NCBI GenBank assembly: GCA_020629315.1
Contig: JAHDDO010000006.1
Coordinates: 62,001-126,000 of the forward strand
Reading direction: 5' to 3'
DNA length: 64,000 nt
Source: Saprospiraceae bacterium
GTDB lineage: Bacteria; Bacteroidota; Bacteroidia; Chitinophagales; Saprospiraceae
Part shown: piece by piece, positions 1-7,927 of the stretch
How the letters are laid out: every line of letters begins with the position of its first letter
Numbering within the stretch: position 1 is the stretch's first letter
Notes under the pieces: generated by a model
Databases searched by the model: none
What the model was told of the DNA's origin: nothing
What the model saw: only the letters and a program-made list of their open reading frames with translations
Made by a program: the position numbers and the translations under genes

Positions 1-528
1 TAGTCCATCCGCCCAATACGTATTAAGATACTCCCCATCAATGAAGGTTTTTATGGTAATCATTGATGAAGTCTCTTTCTTAATTATTGTAAAATCATTT
101 AAGGCATATGGAAACGACGAAAAAACACCTGGCTTAGATTCTAATTGTAATAGCGATCTTTTTTGTAAACGGTATTCTCCATTTACAAAAGAAGAAATAG
201 CTTTATCTATAGCATTCTTCTCTGTAAAAGCTAAGAAGCCCATTCTTCCTAAATTTATACCCAGGATAGGAATACTTTCTCTGTTTAGCCACTTTGTTGC
301 ATTTAATATAGTGCCATCTCCACCGAGAGTAATAAGTACACTTGCCTCTGAAACGTGTTCTTCCTGTAAAATCGAAAAACCTTCAGGCAAGTCCTCTCCC
401 AACATTTTAATAAAATCACCATTTAAAAAAACGCGATAATTATATTTCTGCAATACCTCAAAAAGGGTCTTCACAAAAGCTTGATCCTCTTTCTTGTACC
501 GTTGGGAAAAAACAATCGCCGTATTCAT
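1..528 (-). CDS. nadK: NAD kinase, C-terminal part beyond the window
   Basis: ATP-dependent phosphorylation of NAD to NADP in the cytosol. The reading frame runs from ATG at 528 to the window edge without a stop (176 codons), so the C-terminal part is missing. The family signature GGDGT occurs near residue 70, followed by the conserved NLGRMGFLA segment, which together are diagnostic for NadK. Further on the segment ending in YWADGL leads to the edge just before the expected substrate-binding region. The gene starts one base after the stop of the beta-barrel protein, so it is the last visible member of the leftward operon. A plus-strand open frame at 41-439 is only its shadow. Confidence 0.95.
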   Translation of the reverse strand, partial: MNTAIVFSQRYKKEDQAFVKTLFEVLQKYNYRVFLNGDFIKMLGEDLPEGFSILQEEHVSEASVLITLGGDGTILNATKWLNRESIPILGINLGRMGFLAFTEKNAIDKAISSFVNGEYRLQKRSLLQLESKPGVFSSFPYALNDFTIIKKETSSMITIKTFIDGEYLNTYWADGL

Positions 529-529
529 A

Positions 530-1927
530 TTAGAATGCTGTTGAATTGTGTAGGAAAAAACCTCGTTCTCCTAAATCATTTATACCGTACTCGAAACTAA
601 ATAAAAAATTATTAAACAAAATGAGATCTACCGTTGGACCAAAACCTTGAATCCATCTATTGTTTAGATCATTTGTTGCGAGATAGGTAGGCTCATTAAC
701 ATATGCAACATCATAATTGAACCTAAGGTTTATTTCTATTGGAAGTTTTCTAAATTGGGTTGGTAAGCGTTTGGGTAGTTGAAACGTACGTTGAAAAACG
801 GTCCGCTTTACACTGTTTTTAAGTATAAAAAAGTCTGTTCCATCTAGAACATATAGATCGAACCCTGTAACAGAATATCCTCCCCACCCTAGCCCTGTAT
901 TGTTGGCGTATGAAACTACTGATCTATCTAAATTTGCTTTTACCCTAGACTGCCAACCTAATATAAACTCTTTGGGTATGGGTAAAAAGTACTCGCCCGA
1001 AAGAGAAAGGCTGGTGTTGTTGAACTCATCAAAAATAAATAGACCTTCCTTTTTGAAATTGAGCCCAAACAAAAATCCTTTTCTTGGGTAGTTTGAATAA
1101 TCTCGTTTATCGTATTGAAAATCATATACAAAATAGAAGAAGCGTATTCCATTTCTACCATTTAAAAAATAATTGTCATTTAGTGTTTCTACCACATATT
1201 CATTTACTGTATTATGATGAAACTCAAGTCTGAAGCTATGATGGGTAAAAACATTGGGCCTGTTTAATAATCTAAAACCTACTCGCCGTCTTTGTAACAT
1301 AATCTCTTCATCCGGGTGCATGGAGAAAAGTGTTTTATTGTTTTCAGTTTTATATCCTAATTCGCGATTATCAGAATAAAAAATATTGCCAGCAAGTCCC
1401 CAATTTCTATGAATAAATGGGAAGGTATAATGCATTTCCAATTTTCGGGTATATCCTGCGTGGGCCCTGATCTTTAAAGGGTCTCGTCTCCCAGTCAAAT
1501 TATAATGCGAAATATCAAGGCCGTAGATGGTCCGACTGAAATCTTTATTCTGTTCCTGCCACCAGACATTGAAATTCCGGTCAGCGAGTTCAAATAATGG
1601 TGAAGGATATAAGTACCAATTCTCGGTAATATCTAATCGCAAACGCACCCTATCATATGATATCGTGTCTATCTGAGTTGTTACACTATTAAATAGGCCA
1701 GTACTTAGAATTTGATTTTGGTTTTCTTTGATAACTTCAGATAAGCTAGCCAAGAGAATACTATCCCCTATTAGTATCCGAGATTCTCTGAAAATTGTCT
1801 TATCCTTGGTTTTTCGGTTCCCTTCAAGGATTATATCTTCTACAAGCACTTTCTCTTGTGCAATAAACCATGTTGGAGGTAAAAGGAATAAGAATAAGAG
1901 AGGTGCAATATTTCGCCAGCTACACAT
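530..1927 (-). CDS. Outer-membrane beta-barrel protein with one POTRA domain (BamA/Omp85-like)
   Basis: 465 residues. A signal peptide covers about residues 1-23. One POTRA-like domain follows at about 26-102, and then a beta-strand-rich C-terminal half rich in aromatic residues typical of an Omp85-type barrel. BamA itself has five POTRA domains, so this is a short relative; small single-POTRA proteins of this kind sit next to nadK and CBS genes in many Bacteroidota, as far as I recall. Function is inferred: insertion or passage of proteins at the outer membrane. Its start overlaps the end of the CBS gene by 8 bases and its stop is one base from nadK, so it is co-transcribed with both. Confidence 0.85.
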   Translation of the reverse strand: MCSWRNIAPLLFLFLLPPTWFIAQEKVLVEDIILEGNRKTKDKTIFRESRILIGDSILLASLSEVIKENQNQILSTGLFNSVTTQIDTISYDRVRLRLDITENWYLYPSPLFELADRNFNVWWQEQNKDFSRTIYGLDISHYNLTGRRDPLKIRAHAGYTRKLEMHYTFPFIHRNWGLAGNIFYSDNRELGYKTENNKTLFSMHPDEEIMLQRRRVGFRLLNRPNVFTHHSFRLEFHHNTVNEYVVETLNDNYFLNGRNGIRFFYFVYDFQYDKRDYSNYPRKGFLFGLNFKKEGLFIFDEFNNTSLSLSGEYFLPIPKEFILGWQSRVKANLDRSVVSYANNTGLGWGGYSVTGFDLYVLDGTDFFILKNSVKRTVFQRTFQLPKRLPTQFRKLPIEINLRFNYDVAYVNEPTYLATNDLNNRWIQGFGPTVDLILFNNFLFSFEYGINDLGERGFFLHNSTAF

Positions 1928-2579
1928 TGAGATAGTGCATTAATAGATCATATCTTTCCTTCAGATTATCAAAATATTCCTGTTCTGAATAACTAGCCTT
2001 AATTTCGTAGCTATACCTTTCAAAACCTGCAAGAATGGCTCGTATATCCTGTTTATTTATTTTAAGTGTGACGGATATGCGCTCTTTATCGCCTGACTCT
2101 GATAAAAAGCAAGCAAGGATAGCTGCATTTTCAGACTCAACTATTTGACTGATTTCAGCCATAGAATATGACCGTCGACTCATTTCTATTGTCACGATAC
2201 TTCCCGGCTCTTTAAACGAAAAACCTGAGGCGTATGCTTTAAAGATGTCTTCCTGTGTTACAATTCCTTGATAGGTTTGATCTTTATTCACCACTGGAAT
2301 CATGCTCATATTGTGCATGGACATTTTTGAAATGATCTCAAACATATGAGTCATTTTATCTACAGTTACAACTTTAGCTTTTACCAAGACTTCTTCTACC
2401 GTTTGGTCCGGCGCCATTTCGTAGGCTTGACTTTCTGAGACAACACCTATAAGATTATTCTCTTCTACAACGGGTAATTCCTTTAGCCTATTCATGGATA
2501 ACATGGTAAGCACATCTTCCGCTGTATCTTTAAGTCTAAGCGGATAAATTGTATTTGATATGATCTGACTGGCTAACAT
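1920..2579 (-). CDS. CBS-domain pair protein with C-terminal ACT-like region
   Basis: 219 residues, soluble. Two CBS motifs are visible at about residues 13-55 (ending GVVSESQAYEM) and 70-116 (ending GIVTQEDIFKAY). They form a Bateman module that usually binds adenosyl ligands such as AMP, ATP or SAM. Residues 127-175 resemble a small ACT-like regulatory fold, an arrangement known from stand-alone CBS-ACT proteins. No catalytic domain is seen, so a ligand-sensing role is inferred. It is translationally coupled to the POTRA/barrel gene (8-base overlap) and lies in one operon with nadK; a link to NAD(P) or adenylate status is plausible but unproven. Confidence 0.85.
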   Translation of the reverse strand: MLASQIISNTIYPLRLKDTAEDVLTMLSMNRLKELPVVEENNLIGVVSESQAYEMAPDQTVEEVLVKAKVVTVDKMTHMFEIISKMSMHNMSMIPVVNKDQTYQGIVTQEDIFKAYASGFSFKEPGSIVTIEMSRRSYSMAEISQIVESENAAILACFLSESGDKERISVTLKINKQDIRAILAGFERYSYEIKASYSEQEYFDNLKERYDLLMHYLNV

Positions 2580-2611
2580 TACTGTAATAACTTAAATTTC
2601 TCTGTTTTTGT

Positions 2612-3394
2612 CTACCTATTTAGCAACTTTTGCTTTTCCTTGACATATTCTTCTTCTGATAATAAACCTCTTTTTCGCAACTCTACGAGTTTATTTAGCT
2701 GCGTAAGTATTAGATCGTTGTCCAATAGATTTTCTTTTGGTGCCGATAGCTGAGGGACTTTTTTTAAAGAAAAATTATTTGCAACAAAGCTGGCGTACTG
2801 CGATGAAATTCTTAGATATGCTAAATCTTCAATGGTTTTAATAGTTTCAAATTCCTTATAACCATTTCTAACAGCCATATCCAAATATCGTATTGAATCC
2901 TCCACATTTTCTAGTTGCGAATATGCACAAGCTAATTTAAAGTATAAGTCCTTATTATCAGGTTCTAGTTCAATGGCCTTCTTTAATTGCTTAACCGCTT
3001 CCTCTGTATCAAATTCCTCATATTTTTTGATCGCTGTTTTCTTATACGGATTAACCTTAGATCTAAAGTTCTTTTTAGGCGCCGATACTGGTTCTACTTT
3101 TGTACGGTTTCTTTGATATGGGTTTCGCTGACCTCTTGTTGGCCTGCCCGCTTGTTTTCCTATAGGCACCCGTTTATTATATCTCCTATCAAATTCAGCC
3201 TGGCCCATAGTCATGAACCTGAAGAAGTCGAAAAAGCCTAATAAGGTGGTTATTGGAAACCGTGCAGCCGTAAACATAAATAGCAGTATGTAAATAACAC
3301 CAAACTTGGAGTCTCCTAAATAAAATCTATGGACACCAAAAGTGCCTAATACCAGCGCCAAAATGGCTGCCACGAATTTATTTTTCCTTTGCAT
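2612..3394 (-). CDS. TM2-domain membrane protein with TPR and C-terminal SHOCT domain
   Basis: 260 residues with three modules. Residues 5-60 form a TM2 domain: a basic start, GTFGVHRFYLGD between two hydrophobic segments, then a third hydrophobic stretch. A basic linker follows (about 65-110). Residues 115-200 hold TPR-like helices (EAVKQLKKAIELEPDN). The last 30 residues match a SHOCT oligomerisation motif (LVELRKRGLLSEEEYVKEKQ). No enzyme activity is suggested; a membrane-anchored scaffold is the inference. It lies 9 bases downstream of the PP2C phosphatase and 32 bases upstream of the CBS gene, in the same operon. Confidence 0.85.
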   Translation of the reverse strand: MQRKNKFVAAILALVLGTFGVHRFYLGDSKFGVIYILLFMFTAARFPITTLLGFFDFFRFMTMGQAEFDRRYNKRVPIGKQAGRPTRGQRNPYQRNRTKVEPVSAPKKNFRSKVNPYKKTAIKKYEEFDTEEAVKQLKKAIELEPDNKDLYFKLACAYSQLENVEDSIRYLDMAVRNGYKEFETIKTIEDLAYLRISSQYASFVANNFSLKKVPQLSAPKENLLDNDLILTQLNKLVELRKRGLLSEEEYVKEKQKLLNR

Positions 3395-3402
3395 AGTAAA
3401 GT

Positions 3403-4626
3403 TTATAACAGCTTACAAGTTAATATAGCGATGTCATCAATGAACTCTCCTTTTCCCTTATGAGCAGAAAGTCTTTCCATTAATTGACTATTAAAGGCTT
3501 TCGTATCTAGTTCATGGTGTTCCATGATAAACTGTTGAATCGTTTCATCGTCAAAGTAGTCATCATCTTCATTTTTTAGATCTGGTAACCCATCTGTAAA
3601 ACAAAATAACATGGCTTCGTGTTCCAAGTCAATTATAGTCTCCTTTATTTCTGGCAATTTATCGAAAGCTCCGATGACGGTTGTGCCATCTTTTAGTTCA
3701 CTCAACTCTCCCTTGTTCCATAAGTATGGTGGATAGTGTCCTGCATTTATATATCTCATTTGCTTTTTCTCGGCATCTATCTCAGCAATAAAAAAAGTAA
3801 TGAAACGATCACTTTGTGTAATTCGATAGACAGCTTCATTTAAGGCATATATAAATGTTTCCAAATCACGATACTGGTATATTAAGCTTTGAAGCATCGC
3901 TTGAAAGTTTGCCATTAATAAAGCAGCAGCTACTCCCTTTCCTGAAATATCGGCTATACAAGCACAAACTCGCTTTTCGCCAAATTGTATAAAATCAATA
4001 TAATCACCTCCTATACTAGAGTGAGGTTGGTATACATAATCCAAATCAAAATAGGCACTAGAGGGAGCACTTTGTGGAATTAGCATCTTCTGAACCTCTC
4101 GAGCTAACTCCATATCTTTTTTAATCCGTTCTTGTGTTATTTGTTGATTAAATAGCCGTTTATTTTCAATCGCAACTGCTATTATATTCGTGATAGTTGT
4201 TATGAATTGTATTTTATTATACAGATCCTCTTTATCCTTTATTCCTCCAATTAAAGAGTATGCTATAGGAAAGTCTTTATGGTATACTGGAATAATGATA
4301 TCATAATCTCGTAACGTTGGACTTTCTTCTTCCTTTACCACAAACAGTCGCTTTATTGGTTTAATCTCATCTATAATCTGTTCGTGATTTACAAATTCTC
4401 CATTAATATGGGACACGCACTTCCAACTAGATTCTTCCCTGATATAGAGAATCATTTTTTTTATGCCCATTTCCCAACTTAGAAAGGATCTATACATTTG
4501 AAAAAGGTCCTCCGCATTCACGTTATCATTAATCGCTTGAGTAATGGTTAATAAACTTTTAATCTGAAGCTCCTTCAGATTGATTTCTTTCTCTAGTTTT
4601 TCTAATATTTTCAATTCTCTACTCAA
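3403..4626 (-). CDS. GAF-like sensor with PP2C/SpoIIE-type serine phosphatase
   Basis: 407 residues, cytosolic. A short coiled coil at the N terminus is followed by a GAF-like domain (about 22-155), a linker helix with ELAREVQKMLIP (the usual RsbU-family lead-in), and a PP2C_SIG/SpoIIE phosphatase domain (about 190-407). Metal-binding motifs are present: GGDYID at 206-211, ADISGKG at 225-231, FTDGLPDL and the C-terminal DDIAIL. Such enzymes dephosphorylate STAS anti-anti-sigma proteins in partner-switching pathways. No STAS gene is adjacent, but an RsbW-like kinase lies at 10764-11171. The start overlaps the permease stop as ATGA, indicating coupled translation. Confidence 0.93.
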   Translation of the reverse strand: MSRELKILEKLEKEINLKELQIKSLLTITQAINDNVNAEDLFQMYRSFLSWEMGIKKMILYIREESSWKCVSHINGEFVNHEQIIDEIKPIKRLFVVKEEESPTLRDYDIIIPVYHKDFPIAYSLIGGIKDKEDLYNKIQFITTITNIIAVAIENKRLFNQQITQERIKKDMELAREVQKMLIPQSAPSSAYFDLDYVYQPHSSIGGDYIDFIQFGEKRVCACIADISGKGVAAALLMANFQAMLQSLIYQYRDLETFIYALNEAVYRITQSDRFITFFIAEIDAEKKQMRYINAGHYPPYLWNKGELSELKDGTTVIGAFDKLPEIKETIIDLEHEAMLFCFTDGLPDLKNEDDDYFDDETIQQFIMEHHELDTKAFNSQLMERLSAHKGKGEFIDDIAILTCKLL

Positions 4627-5687
4627 TATTGTTTATTTGTTGTAGCCCAATCCCTGACCGTATAACTCACAAAATTAAAACTAAGTACCAGCAACATAAT
4701 ACAAATTGCAGGACTTAATGCTAAAAACCATTTACCTGATAAGGCATATGCATAATTTTCATTTAATATATTTCCAAGAGAAGGGACGGGCGGTTGCACC
4801 CCAAACCCTAAATAACTTAATCCAGCTTCTATTAAAATAGCAATAGCAAAATTGGCAGCCGCTAATACGACTAATGGGTTGAGAATATTCGGTAAAATAT
4901 GTCTAAATATTAGTCGTCCCTTACTATAACCTAGTAACTCTCCTGCTTTGATAAAAGACTCTTCTCTTAATGAAATGGTTTGCCCTCTAACAATTCTTGC
5001 TACATCTATCCATAAGGTTAGTCCTACAGCTAAGAATATTATGGTTAAACTTTTACCAAATGATAATACTATTGCGAAAACAAGTAGTATAGTTGGAATG
5101 GACCAAAGTGTATTTATTAAAAAAAGCAAAACATTATCAATCCATCCGCCGAAATAGCCGCCTATTAAGCCTAATAATATACCTACAGATAAAGAGATTA
5201 AAACAGCAAACAATCCAACCAATAGAGAAACTCGAAGTCCAAGAATAATTCGACTAAGAAGATCCCTTCCAAAACGATCAGTTCCTAACAAAAATCGTTT
5301 TTTATGGACACTATATTTGATGTCATTGTTTCTTTCAATGTTACTCTCCGTTCCTATTAGATTTTTGTATTGAATATTTTCTTTTCCTATACTGACCTCA
5401 TTCACGGGTATGATACTCCTTCTAGATTCTTTGCCTCCAAATATTTCTGCGATCTTGCTTTTATCCTTAACGGCAGCATTCTTATTAGTAAGTGCAATGT
5501 ATGTAGCTTTTTTGCCTGGATCACTTAAGGCTAATTCCGGTATTTGTTCATTAGCATATTTAGTTTTATCAGGTATTACTACATACGCAAAGACAGCAAG
5601 AAATAGACATATGGTTATAAAAGAAAAACCAAAGACACCTTTAGCTGAATAAAAAAATAATGATCTACTATTTTTAAAAGTCTTCAC
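4623..5687 (-). CDS. ABC transporter permease, DppC/OppC type
   Basis: 354 residues. One transmembrane helix lies near the N terminus (about 15-35), then a hydrophilic stretch (about 36-130) longer than in standard OppC proteins. A binding-protein-dependent permease domain follows (about 145-350) with five hydrophobic segments. The EAA loop is clear (GELLGYSKGRLIFRHILPN) and is followed by the OppC-like EAGLSYLGFGVQPP. It would form half of an inner-membrane channel for peptides or similar solutes. The partner permease, ATPases and binding protein are not in the window, so the substrate is unknown. Its ends overlap both neighbours by 4 bases. Confidence 0.92.
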   Translation of the reverse strand: MKTFKNSRSLFFYSAKGVFGFSFITICLFLAVFAYVVIPDKTKYANEQIPELALSDPGKKATYIALTNKNAAVKDKSKIAEIFGGKESRRSIIPVNEVSIGKENIQYKNLIGTESNIERNNDIKYSVHKKRFLLGTDRFGRDLLSRIILGLRVSLLVGLFAVLISLSVGILLGLIGGYFGGWIDNVLLFLINTLWSIPTILLVFAIVLSFGKSLTIIFLAVGLTLWIDVARIVRGQTISLREESFIKAGELLGYSKGRLIFRHILPNILNPLVVLAAANFAIAILIEAGLSYLGFGVQPPVPSLGNILNENYAYALSGKWFLALSPAICIMLLVLSFNFVSYTVRDWATTNKQY

Positions 5688-6022
5688 TGTAGTTTTTCGT
5701 TGTTCTTATGGCGCTCACCATCCCTTCTGTTTCGTTTTTTTACACCCCGCTCATACGCTGCTTCTAGATCTATATTCATTTGATTCGAAAGACAAGTCAA
5801 AACGAAAAAAATATCACCAATCTCATCTTCTATCATTCTTTTTTTCTCTTCCTCACTTTTTTGGACTTTAAATGACTGTTCGCCATATACCCTAGCTATT
5901 ATCCGAGAAAGTTCTCCCACTTCTTCATTTAAAATGGCAAGGTTGGTTAGTTCATTAAAATATCGGACTCCTACTGAATTTATCCAAACATCTACTTCTT
6001 TCTGTATTTCTTTAAGTGTCAC
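5684..6022 (-). CDS. MazG-like nucleotide pyrophosphohydrolase
   Basis: 112 residues, a single all-alpha MazG-type domain. The metal-binding motif EEVGELSRI is followed about 30 residues later by EDEIGDIFFVLTC, the EExxE...ExxD arrangement of the family. These enzymes hydrolyse NTPs or dNTPs to the monophosphate and pyrophosphate, often to remove aberrant nucleotides. The start overlaps the last base of dtd by one nucleotide and the end overlaps the permease start by 4 bases. Pairing with dtd, another quality-control enzyme, fits a housecleaning role. The exact nucleotide substrate cannot be read from sequence. Confidence 0.9.
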   Translation of the reverse strand: MTLKEIQKEVDVWINSVGVRYFNELTNLAILNEEVGELSRIIARVYGEQSFKVQKSEEEKKRMIEDEIGDIFFVLTCLSNQMNIDLEAAYERGVKKRNRRDGERHKNNEKLQ

Positions 6023-6471
6023 TATTCTTTGTTTTTAGAGTCGATAATTATAGTAACTGGTCCATCATTCAAAAGAGAAACCTTCATATCCGCACCAAAT
6101 ATTCCTTGCATAACAGTAATACCTAATGAACGTAATGCTTGACAGAAGTTTTCATATTTTTCATTTGCTACATTACCACCAGCAGCATTCATAAAAGATG
6201 GACGGTTACCCTTTTTAGTGCTTGCAAATAGTGTAAATTGACTGATAACCAAAATAGATCCTTCAATATCCATAATCGATACATTCATTTTTCCTTCCTT
6301 ATCCGAAAATATTCGGAGCTTAGAAATTTTATTAGCTAGCCAGTCTATATCAGCTTCGGTATCAGTAGTCTCTACACCTAGTAAGATAAGATAGCCTTTT
6401 GATATCTTCGATACTTCTTTAGATTCTACGACTACAGATGCATGACTAACTCTTTGAATTACAGCTCGCAT
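6022..6471 (-). CDS. dtd: D-aminoacyl-tRNA deacylase
   Basis: 149 residues, the usual family length. It hydrolyses D-amino acids mischarged onto tRNA. The N terminus MRAVIQRVSHASV is characteristic. The SQFTLFAST motif and the C-terminal NDGPVT motif, which carries the cross-subunit Gly-cisPro, are both intact. It is the first gene of the leftward eight-gene operon that ends in nadK. It starts at the edge of the 421-base AT-rich gap, so the operon promoter must lie in that gap, although I could not pick out a convincing box on this strand. Confidence 0.96.
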   Translation of the reverse strand: MRAVIQRVSHASVVVESKEVSKISKGYLILLGVETTDTEADIDWLANKISKLRIFSDKEGKMNVSIMDIEGSILVISQFTLFASTKKGNRPSFMNAAGGNVANEKYENFCQALRSLGITVMQGIFGADMKVSLLNDGPVTIIIDSKNKE

Positions 6472-6892
6472 GGTGTGGAAAAGTAATTAATAAAAAAGGT
6501 TATCAACAGAGAAACTTAAAAATACAAGGAATTACATATAATTAAAATATTTAATATATAATTATTAACAATTCTTGCTACTTTAACCAACAACACCTTT
6601 TTAAACAACGCACTTACTAACAAAACAGAACATTCTGTTGATTTACTATTGATATACTATATAAACTAATAGATAAAGAAATCATAAGTGTGTTTAGAAG
6701 CTCATTCAATTATGTGGATATTATAAAATAGCAAGCTACTAACATATTAACAGCCCTTATATTAATTACTATATTCTTTTAAATAAATAATTAAAAATAC
6801 TATTAGTCTGTTGACTCTGTGTAAATCAAAATTTGAAATTCAAAAACAACTTACATTAGCTTTGGTTTAGTAGAAAATGAAACTGGTTTATA
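6472..6892. other. Long AT-rich gene-free stretch; weak candidate replication origin
   Basis: No protein or RNA gene seen. I counted 78 G+C in the 360 bases 6481-6840, about 22%. DnaA-box-like 9-mers: TTTTCCACA on the minus strand (6474-6482, fits TTWTNCACA exactly), TTATCAACA (6500-6508), TTATTAACA (6562-6570), and on the minus strand ATATCCACA (6713-6721) and ATTTACACA (6818-6826); the last four each differ by one base from TTATCCACA or TTWTNCACA. Such matches are not rare in DNA this AT-rich. Supporting context: parS sites lie 3.8 kb to the right, and the genes on the two sides diverge. The stretch also holds the promoters of the dtd operon and cox15. Confidence 0.3.
6832..6864 (+). promoter_or_regulatory. 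Bacteroidota-type promoter for cox15
   Basis: TTTG at 6832-6835 and TAGCTTTG at 6857-6864 are separated by 21 bases. This fits the -33 TTTG and -7 TAnnTTTG elements of the Bacteroidota primary sigma factor. Transcription would begin a few bases downstream, leaving a leader of roughly 20 bases before the GTG at 6893. It is the best two-part match I found in the window. Confidence 0.5.
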
Positions 6893-7927
6893 GTGGAAAG
6901 TCGACGTTTATTTAGAAGAATAATTTGGTTAAATCTTTTCTTGGTCTTCCTAGTTATATCAGCAGGCTCTATAGTCAGAGCCACGGGTTCTGGGATGGGC
7001 TGTCCTGATTGGCCTAAATGTTTTGGTAAACTTATTCCCCCAACTCACATTGATCAAGTAAGTTGGAAGCCTAAGATTAAAGTGCGAAAAGGAGAGATGA
7101 TCATAAGAAATGAAACTCTTTTAGTGGCTATTCAAAATTTTACTACATCTGATTCTTTTAATGCTACTAATTGGAAAAAATATGAGAAGCATGATTATGC
7201 TATATTTAATCCATTCCACACGTGGGTTGAGTTTATTAATAGATTAGCGACGGTTGTATTAGGTTTTCCTGTAATGCTAATGTTCCTGCTTTCCTTTTTC
7301 CGAAAGCATAATAAGAAATTAAATATATTCTTGAGCTTTTTGGTTGTTGCTCTCATTGGCTTTCAAGCTTGGCTAGGGAAAATTGTGGTAGATAGAAATT
7401 TAGAGGGAAGTACCATTACGTATCATATGATTGGGATTTTTGCCATTATCTCCTGTCTCTTGTTATTAGTTCATATAAATAAGCAAAAGGTCGTAAATAA
7501 AACTGCCAGCACTAAATCGACTATATGGATATCTGTGTTTGCCGTTATAATGACCTTAGTTATGGTTGTTTTAGGAACACAGGTTAGGGAAGAAATAGAT
7601 ATAATTGCTAAGCAGATTTCGGATAGATCTCAATGGATTGAAAATCTATCTTATATGTTTATTCTCCATAGAAGCACGTCTTGGATAATTTTAATAGTAA
7701 ACGCTCTTCTTCTATATAAGCTCAGGAAGGCAATGGATTATAGATTTCAATTAATTATGATAAGTATTTTACTATTGTCAGAATTAATCTTGGGTATAGT
7801 ATTAGCATATGCTAATGTACCAGCCGTTGGCCAGCCGCTTCATTTAATTTTAGCTAGCCTATTATTTGCTTTTCAAATGTATCTATTTATTCAGTTACGA
7901 GGGAATTATTTAAATTCTAGTATCTAA
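6893..7927 (+). CDS. ctaA: Heme A synthase (COX15/CtaA family)
   Basis: 344 residues, an eight-helix inner-membrane protein that oxidises heme O to heme A for cytochrome oxidase. The four heme-ligand histidines are at the expected places: H109 (HTWVEFINR), H178, H259 (HRSTSW) and H317. The N-terminal motif GSIVRATGSGMGCPDWP is diagnostic. Cys37 and Cys43 in the first extracytoplasmic loop form a C-x5-C pair. GTG at 6893 is chosen as start because the ATG at 6877 is out of frame and the first helix follows directly. Its 3' end overlaps that of the convergent M1 peptidase gene by 4 bases. No oxidase subunit or heme O synthase gene is nearby. Confidence 0.95.
   Translation: MESRRLFRRIIWLNLFLVFLVISAGSIVRATGSGMGCPDWPKCFGKLIPPTHIDQVSWKPKIKVRKGEMIIRNETLLVAIQNFTTSDSFNATNWKKYEKHDYAIFNPFHTWVEFINRLATVVLGFPVMLMFLLSFFRKHNKKLNIFLSFLVVALIGFQAWLGKIVVDRNLEGSTITYHMIGIFAIISCLLLLVHINKQKVVNKTASTKSTIWISVFAVIMTLVMVVLGTQVREEIDIIAKQISDRSQWIENLSYMFILHRSTSWIILIVNALLLYKLRKAMDYRFQLIMISILLLSELILGIVLAYANVPAVGQPLHLILASLLFAFQMYLFIQLRGNYLNSSI

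Noticed and set aside
41-439. Plus-strand open frame of 132 codons
   Set aside because: It is the antisense shadow of nadK, whose GGDGT motif is read on the minus strand.
6472-6892. tRNA or small RNA gene in the AT-rich gap
   Set aside because: No cloverleaf, GC-rich stem or terminator-like hairpin could be found in it.
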